64,000 nt of DNA. Origin: Xenorhabdus bovienii SS-2004 (GTDB lineage: Bacteria > Pseudomonadota > Gammaproteobacteria > Enterobacterales > Enterobacteriaceae). The DNA lies in NCBI RefSeq assembly GCF_000027225.1, contig NC_013892.1:1426001-1490000 (forward strand), read 5' to 3'. The position numbers and the translations under genes are program-made. The notes below the pieces were generated by a model. The model saw only the letters and a program-made list of their open reading frames with translations. It was not told the origin of the DNA and ran no database searches. Positions 17,786 through 27,881 of this stretch are shown here, piece by piece (the first letter of the stretch is position 1; every line of letters starts with the position of its first letter).

Positions 17786-18648
17786 CAGTTCCGTCCCTCC
17801 ATGCGTCGGATATCGGCATTCAGAAATTCCAGCGATTTGACCGGCTCACCTACCAGTTTTTCTCTACTCCAGAAAGACTCCAGCGCCCCTTTCAGTGCCT
17901 TGACGGCATCAACACTCACGTTATAGCGCCCCGTGACTTTACCTGAGCGCATCACGCGTGTTGAAAGCAAATGATCCAGCGCGATACCTTTCATTGCACC
18001 ACTTGCCAGCATAACGGGAATAAAATCCAGCGCCTGCTTTTCAAAACGGTTGCCCCAGCCAAGATTAAACTCGCGGTCAAGGCAATCGGTAAAGCTATCG
18101 CGAGTTAGCGCCTGGAGTAGTTCCGTCACTTCGCCTTTGTGTTTCTGGCGCGCCGCCTCAAATGCTTTGCGCAGTGAACTAAAGGAGTAATGCCTTTTCC
18201 CCATTGGCTTGATCTTAAATTGACTATCCTGTTTTGGTAATGTCATCACGTGCGCACGATCGTAGGTCTTATCAGCAAATTCATTCGTGGTTTCATCATG
18301 GTTAGCGGTACCAATAAACCACACGTTGCCCGGCACGAGGATTTTGCGCCCTTCCCGCAGCATCTGCGGTGCGTTTGGCAACGCCGTCTCAGAGAGGCTA
18401 ATCAAACGTTCATCTGCATTGTTTTTTTCCAGCGCGGACAAAAACTCCGCAAAATATTGCTCAGGCCGTGACAGATTCATCTCGTCAAGCAGGATGACAT
18501 TACAGGTATCCTCCCAGCGTGGCGTACGGGCTTTGTACAATGCCTGTAGACAATCTTTTTCATAGAAGCGTCGCTCAAACGCATTGTAGTGCCCGAGCAA
18601 ATCATCTCTGTCTCGCCAGCCAGCCTGGACGGAAATATCCGTACAAAA
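17785..18648 (-). pseudogene. McrB-like AAA+ ATPase, 3' part (interrupted by IS110)
   Basis: This part resumes with FCTDISVQAGWRDRDDLLGH and carries the Walker B segment VILLDEMNLSRPEQY and the sensor-like FIGTANHDETT, both hallmarks of McrB-type AAA+ motors. Its 288 codons join in frame to the 5' part at 19996 once the insertion sequence is removed. Alone it has no Walker A and no natural start (the first ATG-like codon is internal), so a working motor cannot be made. Confidence 0.85.
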
Positions 18649-18921
18649 TCTATGGTCCCCACCTTTTTTGCAACACTGATTTTTGATTGATGTTGGCTTG
18701 CTTAAATCTATCCGGCGTCACTATGGGCAGGGATGCCCGCGCCTCGATGAGTTCCGCACCTGATAAGCCTAAAAAACCGCACGGCTTCAGAGAGCCATTT
18801 TTTATGTCAGGATTCCATCAGGTCGATAAGCCGTTCATGTCATCAATAATCAGTCTTCGCAAAACCAGATTGGGAACTGCTTTAATTAACGATTAACCTG
18901 CCAGTCAGACTGGCGTCGTCG
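18649..18921 (-). ncRNA. possible bridge-RNA region of the IS110 element
   Basis: IS110-family elements encode a bridge RNA in a non-coding end; in the IS1111 group it lies downstream of the transposase, where this element has ~270 bp of non-coding DNA. Several short hairpins are possible (CCAGTCTGACTGG; CGCGGGCATCCCTGCCC region). I could not assign the donor and target loops by eye. Confidence 0.4.
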
Positions 18922-19926
18922 TTACCTTTCGAACACAGTTTGCCGTGTTGTGATTGCCCAGGCTATCCGGGCTAATTTGTTGGCCAGCGCACAGGCCACA
19001 ACATTTGAGTGTTTTCGCTCAAGCTGAGCCTTTACCCATTCAGCCAGCCTTCCTGACTGATAATCGATTCTCTGGATAAAGACTCTGGCGCACTGGACAA
19101 GTAACCGTCGCAGATTTTTGTCTCCGCGTTTACTTATCCCTAAAAGCGTATTTTTGCCACCCGTGCTGTACTGGCGTGGTACCAGACCGGTTGAAGCAGC
19201 AAAATCCCGGCTACAGCCATACTGCTTACCATCGCCCAGCTGCGATGATAAGACGCTGGCAGTTATCGGACCCACGCCCGGTATTGTCTGAAGACGCTGT
19301 CCTGTTTCATCACGTCTCAGCTCCTGCTCCAGTGCCGTCTCAAGCTCGGTGAGCTGTTCGACAAGATAAAGATAATGGGCATGTAAGCGCATCAGCAACT
19401 GTGCCAGATAGGGAGGAAGTTCGTTCTCTGCCAAGACGGTTGAAAGTCTTTTTATCACGGCGGTTCCGATCGGCATACTGATGCCAAATTCCAGTAAAAA
19501 AGCGTGCATCTGATTAGTGGTTTTAACCCTGTCTCTGACCAGTGATTCTCTGACCCGATGCAGGGCGCGCATAGCTTGTTGCGCCTCTGTTCGTGGTTGC
19601 ACAAATCGCATGGAGGGACGAGATGCAGCTTCGCATATGGCTTCAGCATCCACAAAATCGTTCTTGTTGCTCTTTACAAAAGGACGAACAAATTGTGGAG
19701 AAATCAGCTTCGCTTCGTGACCAAAAGCAGCGATCCGGCGAGCCATAAAGTGAGCACCGGCGCAGGCTTCCATTACAACAGTCGCTGATGGCGATCCCGC
19801 TAAAAACTCCATCAGTCTGGCGCGGGTAAATTTTTTACGCAGCAGGGCCTTTCCTGATTTGTCCTGACAGTGAACGTGGAAAGAATGTTTGCCGAGATCA
19901 ATACCAATAAGCGTAACGTTTTGCAT
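18922..19926 (-). CDS. IS110-family transposase
   Basis: 334 residues from the ATG at 19926 (AGGAG nearby); an earlier in-frame start at 19971 lies too close to the element tip. The N-terminal DEDD RuvC-like domain begins IGIDLGKHSFHVH, continues with VVMEACAGAHF and KNDFVDAEAI, and the C-terminal Tnp2 domain has TIPGVGPITASVL and the serine-bearing DFAASTGLVPRQYSTGGK. These are the IS110 family marks. It appears intact, so the element should be mobile. Confidence 0.93.
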   Translation of the reverse strand: MQNVTLIGIDLGKHSFHVHCQDKSGKALLRKKFTRARLMEFLAGSPSATVVMEACAGAHFMARRIAAFGHEAKLISPQFVRPFVKSNKNDFVDAEAICEAASRPSMRFVQPRTEAQQAMRALHRVRESLVRDRVKTTNQMHAFLLEFGISMPIGTAVIKRLSTVLAENELPPYLAQLLMRLHAHYLYLVEQLTELETALEQELRRDETGQRLQTIPGVGPITASVLSSQLGDGKQYGCSRDFAASTGLVPRQYSTGGKNTLLGISKRGDKNLRRLLVQCARVFIQRIDYQSGRLAEWVKAQLERKHSNVVACALANKLARIAWAITTRQTVFER

Positions 19927-19995
19927 GATGGTCTTCTCCTGAAAGAAACACCCTGCCAGCATACCGCTCACAGGGTGGTGGGGACCATCTCATTA

Positions 19996-21579
19996 ACCGC
20001 CCATCGCCTTTGCAAACGCCTTCGCGAGACTGGTTTTACCCGTTCCGCTAATCCCTTGGAAAATATGTAACTGGCTCATCGCCAGGCCGCCGAGTAATAC
20101 TTGGATCTCTTCCAGCGGATAAAACAGTTCGACATGCTCTTCAGCTTGGGCAATACGGTGCTGCAACTCCGTGGCGAACTGGTTGAGATCGTCAACAGTC
20201 TCAAGCTCCGTTCTTGCTCGATACTGTGTGTCACTATCCATCAGAGACATCGCCGGGAACGGAGTTTGTGTTTTTTGCGCATTAGAGAGGTGCTCGATAC
20301 TGTTTGCCAGTTCATTGATTTGTAATTCCAGCGCATTTTTATGATACTCAAGGGTTCGTTTCTCAAGCGCGATGCCTTGCAGTTCGGTGGCGGCAACACG
20401 TTTGCCACTCAGCTCACGCTTCGTTTCATCTAATTCCACTCTTAATGCATAGCATTGCCTCTCGAGGTTATATTTGCTTTTGCTGAGTGCGTCTTTCTCA
20501 CGTAATAATTCGTCCATGTCCGAGCTTTGCTGTTTACGAATCAGCTCGTTGTTCTCCGCCTGAAAGCGCTCAAGCCGCTCCAGCACTGCGGCGACAGGCG
20601 TGTTCCCCATGGCATGCTTCAAATCCTGAAAGTCTGCATGTTCATTTTTCAGCAGGTCATAATCATCGTAGGCTTTCTGCAACTTCCGCTGCATTCGGCT
20701 TACTTCGCTGCTGTGCCGGCCCAATTCCCGTTCAATTTCATCGCTAACGCGTTTCTGAATATCGTTTTTTTCCGCATCCAGCTCCTTTTCCCACCGTTTC
20801 AGTCGTACCTTCTCGCAATCTACTGCTTTGATACGTTGTTCAATATCCTGCTCGCGCAAGTCCAGCGCACGTACGCGCTCAGCTTCAGCTTCAGTGCAAC
20901 GATATTTGATCGCGTCCAGTTCACTGGATGCGCGATGACGCTCCTCTTCCAGCTGGCGCTTTTCGCTCAGCAGAGTCTGAAGTTGCTCTTGATGCTGGCT
21001 AAGTTGTTGAGCCTGATGTTTTTCAAGCTGGCGCATGGTCAGCGCGTTCTGTTCGGCAAAACCAAACTGCGCGTTAATCTCCCGTTCATTCATTACGCGC
21101 TCTTTCTCTGTCAGTTCAGCGCGTTTGCTTACAATACTGACTTTTTCCTGCTCAACCCCATCTCTGGCAAGTTTTAACGCATGCTTTTCGTCTTCAAGTT
21201 GTTGCTGTTGGCTAGCAAGTCTCTGCGACTTTTCATCGTGGCTGAGTAACCGTTGGCTAACCTCCTTTTGTTCTTCTTCCAGCTTTTCTTTGAGCGTTTT
21301 CATCGCTTCGCACGCCTGGAAAAATTGCATAAGCCACCGGGCAAACGACTCTTCACCTTCTTTTTGGGTACGCGCCTTGATACTTTCCAAGCATTCCCCG
21401 CTCATATCGATATCCAGTGTCATACCAAAGGATGCGAAGAGGTCTGATGCAGAAACAAAAGACGCGCTCAGGGCGACATCGGTGTTAGCTTTTTCTGCCG
21501 CGGCAAGCGGCGGCGTCATTTTTTGCGGCGGTATTTTAGGCGCATTGTATTTCCTATTTTGGTGATTCTTCTTAGCCAT
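19996..21579 (-). pseudogene. McrB-like AAA+ ATPase, 5' part with long coiled coil
   Basis: 528 codons from the ATG at 21579, which overlaps the preceding gene as TAATG. A basic/proline start is followed by a short globular region (~30-90) and ~330 residues of heptad-rich coiled coil (~90-430; SHDEKSQRLASQQQQLEDE is typical). The part ends with the Walker A loop FQGISGTGKTSLAKAFAKAM, cut two residues later by the IS110 element. With the 3' part it makes ~815 residues: a coiled-coil stalk fused to an McrB-like motor, probably assembling rings with the DUF2357 protein. As found it is broken, so the operon is probably inactive at this step. Confidence 0.87.
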
Positions 21580-23072
21580 TACATCCATTCCTCAAATCGT
21601 TCCGTAACACTCAGGGCATACTGAATACTCTCCAGTACACTCTGGGAAGTGAGTTTAACTGCGGTTTTGCCGGTGTAGCTGCTCTGTCCATGGCCGCTTT
21701 GATTACGCAACCTGGCGAGTTCCAGCATTTTTGTTAGTTGCAATTCCCGATCTTCAAGTACGTTGAGCGGATGCTGTGGTGTGTTGTAGGCTCCAATTGC
21801 AGCGGCAAAAAGGAGCGCCTTAAGTGAATCCGTCGGCTGGCGACAGGCTCGCTCAACTTTGTCGAAATGTTGTCCGGAGAGTATGCGAATGACGTCCTGA
21901 GTGAAGGACGGAATGTTCAGTTTCTCAAGGATAACCTGATTGATCGCATTTCTGGTATTTCCCTGTTTATACTTTGGCAACAGCCCCACATTTGCCGGGA
22001 AGGTACGAATCAACCATTGCATGACGACTTCCAGTAATTTCTGGCACTCCGTTATTGCAGCTTCCAGTTCGTGTTCGTTGGCGCCAGCATGCTGAATTTT
22101 TTCTCGGTAGATCAACAGCGCCGTCATGTAACGCTTGATATCAGGCTGCTTCTCGGCCCACGGGTATTCCGTGAGCAATGTAAATTCAATATTTCGCTGA
22201 ACAGCCGCAAGCCACTCGGTAACACTTTGGTTTTCGGCTTGAGGGATCTCAACCAGCGGTTCAAGCCTTCTAAGCAAAAACGCGTCACGCTCAATGACCT
22301 GCCGCAATGCCTCTTGCAGCCATGGCGCATTTTCTCGCAAAGCAAAAGGGTCTTTTACCGACCAGAGATCCGCGCCACGCTTGTCGGGCGTAACCCAGAT
22401 AAGTACCCGAGCGGATTGAGGATTATCATCCAAACGCTGTACGCCCTGTAGTCGAATTTCCGGCTCTAACCGTAACTGATCGAGCTGTCGGCTGGCACGA
22501 AAATCATTGCTATAGTTTTTATACGCCTTCATAAGCACGTCAGGATCCAATTGCGCTAAACGACCTTTGTTGGAGGCCACCACATAGGGACGCAGCGGTT
22601 TTCCGGTCTTTCTCTCAGTGATGAATTCAGGATACTTGGCTAACGCGTTCACGGGTTCAATCTGTTTGAGCTCAGTAATCAGACGCGGCCAAAATTGCCC
22701 AGTGACAGCATCCTGCAACAGGTAACCGGATTTAAAAGAAGCTGCATCATCGTCCTCATCATCCAGCAGACGTTCTCCTGAAGCGGTGAGAGCGTCTGCG
22801 TTATCAACAAGCCACCCGTGGCTGGCGCTTTGCACCAATATCAAGTTAATTAAACTGGAATGGAGTCCAGTCAACTCCGCCATGGTTTCAGGACGGGTTA
22901 CGCGGGCCCGAATAAGCCCCAGCACCGCTCGCTGGAAAATATTGAGCTGTGGGCGTTTTGCGTCCGGGTATAAAACGCGATGCACCATCACCGGCCACAG
23001 AAGCGGCTCCTTCTTCCCATACGGATGAGAACTGAACGCCATATACGTACCGGTCTCAGCGAACACTGCCAT
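21579..23072 (-). CDS. unknown protein with winged-helix start and C-terminal HEPN-type RNxxxH motif
   Basis: 497 residues from the ATG at 23072, which has GGAGG five bases upstream; the longer frame starting at 23129 would overlap the helicase by 74 bp. The N-terminal ~100 residues look like a winged helix (FQRAVLGLIRARVTRPETMA, GLHSSLINLIL). The middle (~130-330) is unassigned. About 40 residues from the end, ARLRNQSGHGQ contains RNQSGH, an exact fit to the RNxxxH motif of HEPN RNases, in a helical context with a further helix behind it. HEPN proteins cut RNA in many defence systems. No family is recognised over the full length, so RNase activity is inference. Confidence 0.6.
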   Translation of the reverse strand: MAVFAETGTYMAFSSHPYGKKEPLLWPVMVHRVLYPDAKRPQLNIFQRAVLGLIRARVTRPETMAELTGLHSSLINLILVQSASHGWLVDNADALTASGERLLDDEDDDAASFKSGYLLQDAVTGQFWPRLITELKQIEPVNALAKYPEFITERKTGKPLRPYVVASNKGRLAQLDPDVLMKAYKNYSNDFRASRQLDQLRLEPEIRLQGVQRLDDNPQSARVLIWVTPDKRGADLWSVKDPFALRENAPWLQEALRQVIERDAFLLRRLEPLVEIPQAENQSVTEWLAAVQRNIEFTLLTEYPWAEKQPDIKRYMTALLIYREKIQHAGANEHELEAAITECQKLLEVVMQWLIRTFPANVGLLPKYKQGNTRNAINQVILEKLNIPSFTQDVIRILSGQHFDKVERACRQPTDSLKALLFAAAIGAYNTPQHPLNVLEDRELQLTKMLELARLRNQSGHGQSSYTGKTAVKLTSQSVLESIQYALSVTERFEEWM

Positions 23073-26000
23073 ACACGCCTCCGCAAAGTTGGTAGAGTGC
23101 CGCCAGCGCAGGAACCGCTTCTTTTGCATCCGGATTAGTTACCAGCACAGCATCACCCACACAGATCAACATTTGACGTTGGCGGCTCATGGCCACGTTC
23201 ATACGATTGGGTAAACGAAGAAAACCAAACCGGCGATTTAACTGGGCTTCCCGCGCGGCTGCATCATCCTGAGCCCCTAAGGCTGGCTTAGATGGATCAA
23301 AGGTACGAACGCATGACAGTAACACCACATCAAACTCCTTCCCTTGGAACGCATCGACAGAGCCGACGCGCAGCCGCTCTTCATAGCTGATGGAGCCATC
23401 GCCCCGCACTTTTCGCGCTAACCGAAAATCTTCATGAGGCTCGAAACTGCCATCACGGGGTTCCATTAAGGGAACCCCGTCAATACGCACCTGGGCGAGT
23501 TTCTCCATAATCAAATCCCGCTGCGCCGCGTAAAATGTGATGACGCCTATAGAGAAGCTTTCCCCTCCCGCTCTTACCAGCCGTTCAACTTCCTGTGCAA
23601 TACGCGTGGCTTCTATCTCGCGCACACGGCTGGATCCGTGAGTCCTATCTTTTCCCTCAGACCGCGGCAGATCAATCCACTGACAAACGCGATCTCGGAA
23701 GTAAGGTTCCAACTCCCCAAGCGCATTTAACATTTTCTCATCAAAGGCAAAATCTGCCACATCCCGACCGGATTTCACCTCTCGCATGCCCGCTGATTCA
23801 TAAAATTGCTTACTGATAAAATTGCCCAGCACAGGATGCATACGAAACTGAGTATCCAGCATAACGACCCGCGGCCACTGATCTCTCTTTTCCAGCTCCA
23901 GCAGTTTTAACCGCATACGTTCGAACAGGCTGGAGTGAAATGCCGCCCGTTGCACCTCGGTAAGCTGATGTTCTTCCTGCAATTGTCCTTCGATATCGGG
24001 CTCCAGCATATGCGGCAGCTGCTTGTCGTCACCGACCAGCACTATGCGCCGCCGGGCCATCGACATGGGGACAAACAAATCCAGCGGATTGGCGCGCGCC
24101 GCCTCATCAACGACGACGGTCTCAAACTCAATTCCGCTACTATCCAGCCCAGCGACGGATTTCAAATTCGCCATTTGTTGTCCGGCGGCCTGCTGACAGG
24201 TCGCACCGACCACCATTGAGTACTCATTCACCACGTTTTGCGCAGCACGTCTGTCAACCGTCAGGCTATCAGCCAATTGCTCGAGAACCCAGGCCACACC
24301 TTGCTTGCGCTGGCGCAACTTACCGTCGAGATGCCGCTCGATGTCATCAAGTAGCGCCAACCCTGCCGGATCAGCCTGATTTTTTAGCGCCACAGGCCGG
24401 TAATCCGGTAAAAATTGCTCCAGTAAGTGCTCCCGCCACATAGAAAGTTCATGGAAGTCTGACGTCGATAATGAAAGGTTATCTGCCGCCGCCTGTAACA
24501 GCGACACCCGTTCTGGAGCGCAATCCAAGTCATAACGCTGTATCCAGCGCAAAAGATCCCAAGCGCGATCGGAACCATCGTCGTTGAATGAAACAGCGTC
24601 AACACGTAACGCACGAATTCGCTGTATCAGTTGATTATCGATTGCACTGTCGGTTGTATCCGACGCTTGTTTGCGCAATTGCTCAATGTAATCTTCAAGC
24701 TGGCTTTTAAGCATGGATAACGGAATTGAGCCGATTTTTTCCAGTTCTTCCAGATCCTGCAAAATAGCGCTGAACTCCTCAGCACGGCGGCTATTCGGGC
24801 CGCCAGCCAAGCGGGCAAAGGCCAGCTTGATGGATAACCTGTTGAAGAACTCAAGCTCCGGGTATCTGGCATGTTCATCCCGAACTTTGCCGTGCAAATG
24901 CATGGTCTGCTGTTCGAGCCAGGAATCGATCAACGACTCATCGTCATCCGCTCTGTGTTTGCCGCCCACACGTGCGCCAGGCAGACCAAACACATCGCTG
25001 CGCTCGAGCGCGTTATCGACAGCATCATGTTGAAAGCTACTGATCAATACCTGCCCTGCGATATTCTGGTTTTGCGCTTCTTCGGCCAGACGACGCTGTA
25101 ATGCCGCGATAACCTGTGTTTTACCGGTTCCCGGCGGCCCAATAATGATTGCCAAATCAGGCGTATTCAGAGCCGCATCCAGCGCTTGTTCCTGCATTTC
25201 TGTCGGCTTGCCGCCTTTGAAAATTTCTTTTGCGTAGGGCGTCAATCCCGGGATGGTTCTGTACCGGGCGGCAGGCACAGGAATACCTTCTAACAGCCAT
25301 TTTAATTGCGGCATCCGTTTGCCCGAATCGATCTTTTGTTTCGCGGCTAGACGGCGTTTACCCGCAGTACGGTAGCCCGCCAAAGAGAGATACAGCCACC
25401 CGTCAGGTTGTTTCGGACGAATATCACGGCGGTTAGACGCGGGTTTGAAGAAGACATAATCAGCTTCAAAACGTAGCATGCCACGCGGAATATTGGCCGC
25501 CGCTCTGCTCTCATCCATCGAAAGTTCCTCTGCCCAATCTGGAGCAACCGTGCCTAGGTCATATTGCGTATCCGCAGGCAGTTCGAGTTCACGCAACCGT
25601 TTTTGGAACTCCCGGTAGTCATCGAGCGATTTCGGCGTCAAACGCCAGGCATTGTCTTGCCCCTCATCCACCCCCACACAATCGATAAAGCGCAGCGAAC
25701 GCAGGGATTCAGCACGTCTCAACTCGTTTTGCCACTCTTTTTCGTTATACAGATTCCACAACTCTAGGTAACTGGTATTGTCCCTGAGAGCCGCATCCAG
25801 TAATGCTTGCTGGCTGGCACTTTTTTTGAGTACTACCGCAACAGAGGTATCACAGAAAGAAAACTGGCCAACCAGCAACGAAAAAGCGCTGTCACTACGC
25901 AGGTGGCGCGTAACACGTTTTATCAAAAGCCCACCGTCGCTCTTGCGCTCTACATCAGCACGCCAGCCTTTGCCAATAATCTGAAAGCTGCCTGCTATGC

Positions 26001-26454
26001 TGTTATTACTGAACCGAGCAATCGTGAGCCAGTCCCCCTCTTTCAGCCCACTAACCACAAAATTTTCAGCAAACCATTCGCAGGCAAGGTCAATACGCTT
26101 ATCGGCAATCTCCTGTTTTCCGTACAGATCATCAGCAATGAATTCATCAACACCCAATTCAAGCTGCATAGCGGATACTTCAACCGGCGTACAATACTGC
26201 ACCCATAGTTTTCCCTTTTGCTGAAGGAGGGTGAGCCGCCAGCGAACCTGATCGCACAGCACAAGGCGACTGAATAACTCATGATCGGCAGGACCGCAGG
26301 TAATGCTAATGTACTTATTGCCCTGAACGGCCAACCATTTCTGCTCATCAGGCCGGATAAAAATCGCCTGTTCCGCCTCAAAGCCATCCGTACTCTCATC
26401 CGTAGACAGCACCAGAATATCTTCGGACATCATCGGGAAATCGTTAATATTCAT
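23056..26454 (-). CDS. SF1 DNA2/UPF1-type helicase
   Basis: 1132 residues. All main superfamily 1 motifs are visible: Walker A GPPGTGKTQVI (~440), a Q-rich AAA_11 region, Walker B VVVDEAARANPLDLF (~780), motif III VGDDKQLPHML (~805), DTQFRMHPVLG (~870), and motif V/VI VDAFQGKEFDVVLLSCVRT (~1035) with MNVAMSRQRQ (~1090). The first ~400 residues form an unrecognised N-terminal region, perhaps for target binding. It lies six bases after the kinase stop. It probably unwinds or translocates on DNA or RNA as part of the complex with the AAA+ and HEPN-motif proteins. It looks intact. Confidence 0.88.
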   Translation of the reverse strand: MNINDFPMMSEDILVLSTDESTDGFEAEQAIFIRPDEQKWLAVQGNKYISITCGPADHELFSRLVLCDQVRWRLTLLQQKGKLWVQYCTPVEVSAMQLELGVDEFIADDLYGKQEIADKRIDLACEWFAENFVVSGLKEGDWLTIARFSNNSIAGSFQIIGKGWRADVERKSDGGLLIKRVTRHLRSDSAFSLLVGQFSFCDTSVAVVLKKSASQQALLDAALRDNTSYLELWNLYNEKEWQNELRRAESLRSLRFIDCVGVDEGQDNAWRLTPKSLDDYREFQKRLRELELPADTQYDLGTVAPDWAEELSMDESRAAANIPRGMLRFEADYVFFKPASNRRDIRPKQPDGWLYLSLAGYRTAGKRRLAAKQKIDSGKRMPQLKWLLEGIPVPAARYRTIPGLTPYAKEIFKGGKPTEMQEQALDAALNTPDLAIIIGPPGTGKTQVIAALQRRLAEEAQNQNIAGQVLISSFQHDAVDNALERSDVFGLPGARVGGKHRADDDESLIDSWLEQQTMHLHGKVRDEHARYPELEFFNRLSIKLAFARLAGGPNSRRAEEFSAILQDLEELEKIGSIPLSMLKSQLEDYIEQLRKQASDTTDSAIDNQLIQRIRALRVDAVSFNDDGSDRAWDLLRWIQRYDLDCAPERVSLLQAAADNLSLSTSDFHELSMWREHLLEQFLPDYRPVALKNQADPAGLALLDDIERHLDGKLRQRKQGVAWVLEQLADSLTVDRRAAQNVVNEYSMVVGATCQQAAGQQMANLKSVAGLDSSGIEFETVVVDEAARANPLDLFVPMSMARRRIVLVGDDKQLPHMLEPDIEGQLQEEHQLTEVQRAAFHSSLFERMRLKLLELEKRDQWPRVVMLDTQFRMHPVLGNFISKQFYESAGMREVKSGRDVADFAFDEKMLNALGELEPYFRDRVCQWIDLPRSEGKDRTHGSSRVREIEATRIAQEVERLVRAGGESFSIGVITFYAAQRDLIMEKLAQVRIDGVPLMEPRDGSFEPHEDFRLARKVRGDGSISYEERLRVGSVDAFQGKEFDVVLLSCVRTFDPSKPALGAQDDAAAREAQLNRRFGFLRLPNRMNVAMSRQRQMLICVGDAVLVTNPDAKEAVPALAALYQLCGGVYGSVR

Positions 26455-26460
26455 GAGGCC

Positions 26461-27876
26461 TCACCACTTGAATTGCCAAAGCACGTGCGATGCGTTCAAC
26501 TCACCGATATGAAGCTGAAACGCCGTAGCATTTTGTCCGCGCAGACTCGCTTTCAGCCCCTGATAGCGGGCTAACTGCTTAATGGTTTTGCCCTGTTGCA
26601 GGTGCAACTGCCCCTGCGGCAAAGCATGGATGCCCAGACCCTTTTCGGTATATTCAAGACGAACATGATCTTCCGGCCAGCGATCGTAGCTAAAGGTAGG
26701 TAACAGACGTTTTAATTCTTTGCGATCCCCCACTTGCAACCATACTTTACGCCCAGTCGGGATCCAGTTAACCTGCTCGCTGAGCTGATCCTCACTGCCT
26801 TCTACGACGGAGAGGAACTCCTCGAACAGCACCAGCTCGCTTTCCACCGGTTCATCACAAAAGAAGCAGAGCGTGTCATGAGACGCGACATCTTCAGCGG
26901 GGAGATCAGCAGGGAGAATAGTATCGCCACCGCAGTGTTTGCAGGTGTACAAATGCTCATCGATTTCTGTTAATGCCGCCAGCCATTCAGCCATAGTCGG
27001 CCTGTCGCTAGCGCGAATTCTTCCCTGTTCAAAGCAACGGCTAAACAGTTCTGGCAGCCGACTGTGTTCAATCAGCTGCATGGGCAGGCAGGTATAACAG
27101 CGATTTGACTCATCCTGTCCGTCATTGATCCATGGATGCTCGCCGCGCAGCGCTTCCTCTTCCAGTTCCGGCTCGCCGTCGCTAATCACCTCTCCTTTAA
27201 AGGGATGATTATGCGTCAGCAACTGATAAGCGATAACCGCAAAGCTCCAGATGTCCGTCAGGCTGGACAAAAGCGCCTCCCCCCGGATGACTTCAGGCGC
27301 GCCATAATCAGGCGTATGAAACGTCAGCCCACTGTGCGTGAACAGGCTAATATTGTCACAATCGATAAGCCAGGTTTCAGCGTGTTTCGGGTCATCCGAG
27401 ACAAAAATATTACCGGGAGAAAGATCGCCGTACAGCATGCCACGCGAATGAAGCTGATTAAGCGTTCTCGCCAGCTGGCTCAAAATTCTCACGCGTCGAC
27501 GCAACCCACCCGCCTGAAGATAGTCGGCCAGCGACTCTTCCCCGGCGTTGAGAAAGCTGTCAAGAAGACTCTGCAAAGGCACCAGACCATCCATTAGCTC
27601 CATTACATAACCGCAGCGAGGCTCCGCCAGCAGCGCAACGGGACGCGCTAATTTCAAATCACTCAAATCTTGCCTGATTAGCCATGCGATCTGATTTCGC
27701 CAGTGCTGGCGAGCCAGCTCATCTTTATTGGTAAACCCTTTAATGAGTGTTTGCGGAAACTGAGTGCGGTAGATAATGCCCTGTCCCCCGCGGCTCATTT
27801 CCCTTTTAAGCTCATAAAACGAACCTTTTGTATCCTGCACTTCGGGTTTCTTGCTTGTTTTCGTTGTCGAAGTCAT
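26461..27876 (-). CDS. serine/threonine protein kinase with zinc ribbon (TerY-P triad type)
   Basis: 471 residues. The kinase domain (~15-285) has a glycine-rich loop in MSRGGQGIIYR, catalytic loop LYGDLSPGNIFV (~149; the HRD aspartate kept as YGD), a DFG equivalent LIDCD (~170) and YGAPEV. A zinc-binding module follows (~313-342), TCKHCGG...CFFCDEP, then a ~120-residue tail. Kinases with such metal-binding tails accompany vWA and PP2C proteins in the TerY-P triad. It starts five bases after the phosphatase stop. The substrate is unknown; the obvious candidates are the vWA protein and the downstream effectors. Confidence 0.87.
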   Translation of the reverse strand: MTSTTKTSKKPEVQDTKGSFYELKREMSRGGQGIIYRTQFPQTLIKGFTNKDELARQHWRNQIAWLIRQDLSDLKLARPVALLAEPRCGYVMELMDGLVPLQSLLDSFLNAGEESLADYLQAGGLRRRVRILSQLARTLNQLHSRGMLYGDLSPGNIFVSDDPKHAETWLIDCDNISLFTHSGLTFHTPDYGAPEVIRGEALLSSLTDIWSFAVIAYQLLTHNHPFKGEVISDGEPELEEEALRGEHPWINDGQDESNRCYTCLPMQLIEHSRLPELFSRCFEQGRIRASDRPTMAEWLAALTEIDEHLYTCKHCGGDTILPADLPAEDVASHDTLCFFCDEPVESELVLFEEFLSVVEGSEDQLSEQVNWIPTGRKVWLQVGDRKELKRLLPTFSYDRWPEDHVRLEYTEKGLGIHALPQGQLHLQQGKTIKQLARYQGLKASLRGQNATAFQLHIGELNASHVLWQFKW

Positions 27877-27881
27877 TTTTT

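Larger units (their letters stand above)
18649..19995 (-). mobile_element. IS110-family insertion sequence inside the AAA+ gene
   Basis: A 1347-bp element. Near the ends lie the inverted 10-mers GGTCCCCACC (18654-18663) and GGTGGGGACC (19976-19985), set a few bases in from the tips as in IS4321/IS1111-like members. No target duplication is needed: deleting exactly 18649-19995 joins GGC GGT to TTT TGT ACG and gives an unbroken 819-codon frame. The long untranslated stretch lies downstream of the transposase and only ~70 bp lies upstream, which is the IS1111-group layout. The element seems intact and may be recently inserted. Confidence 0.9.

Noticed and set aside
20527..21565. Long plus-strand frames opposite the coiled-coil AAA+ gene
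   Set aside because: They mirror a repetitive coiled-coil gene with strong codon bias, lack ribosome sites and show no domains.
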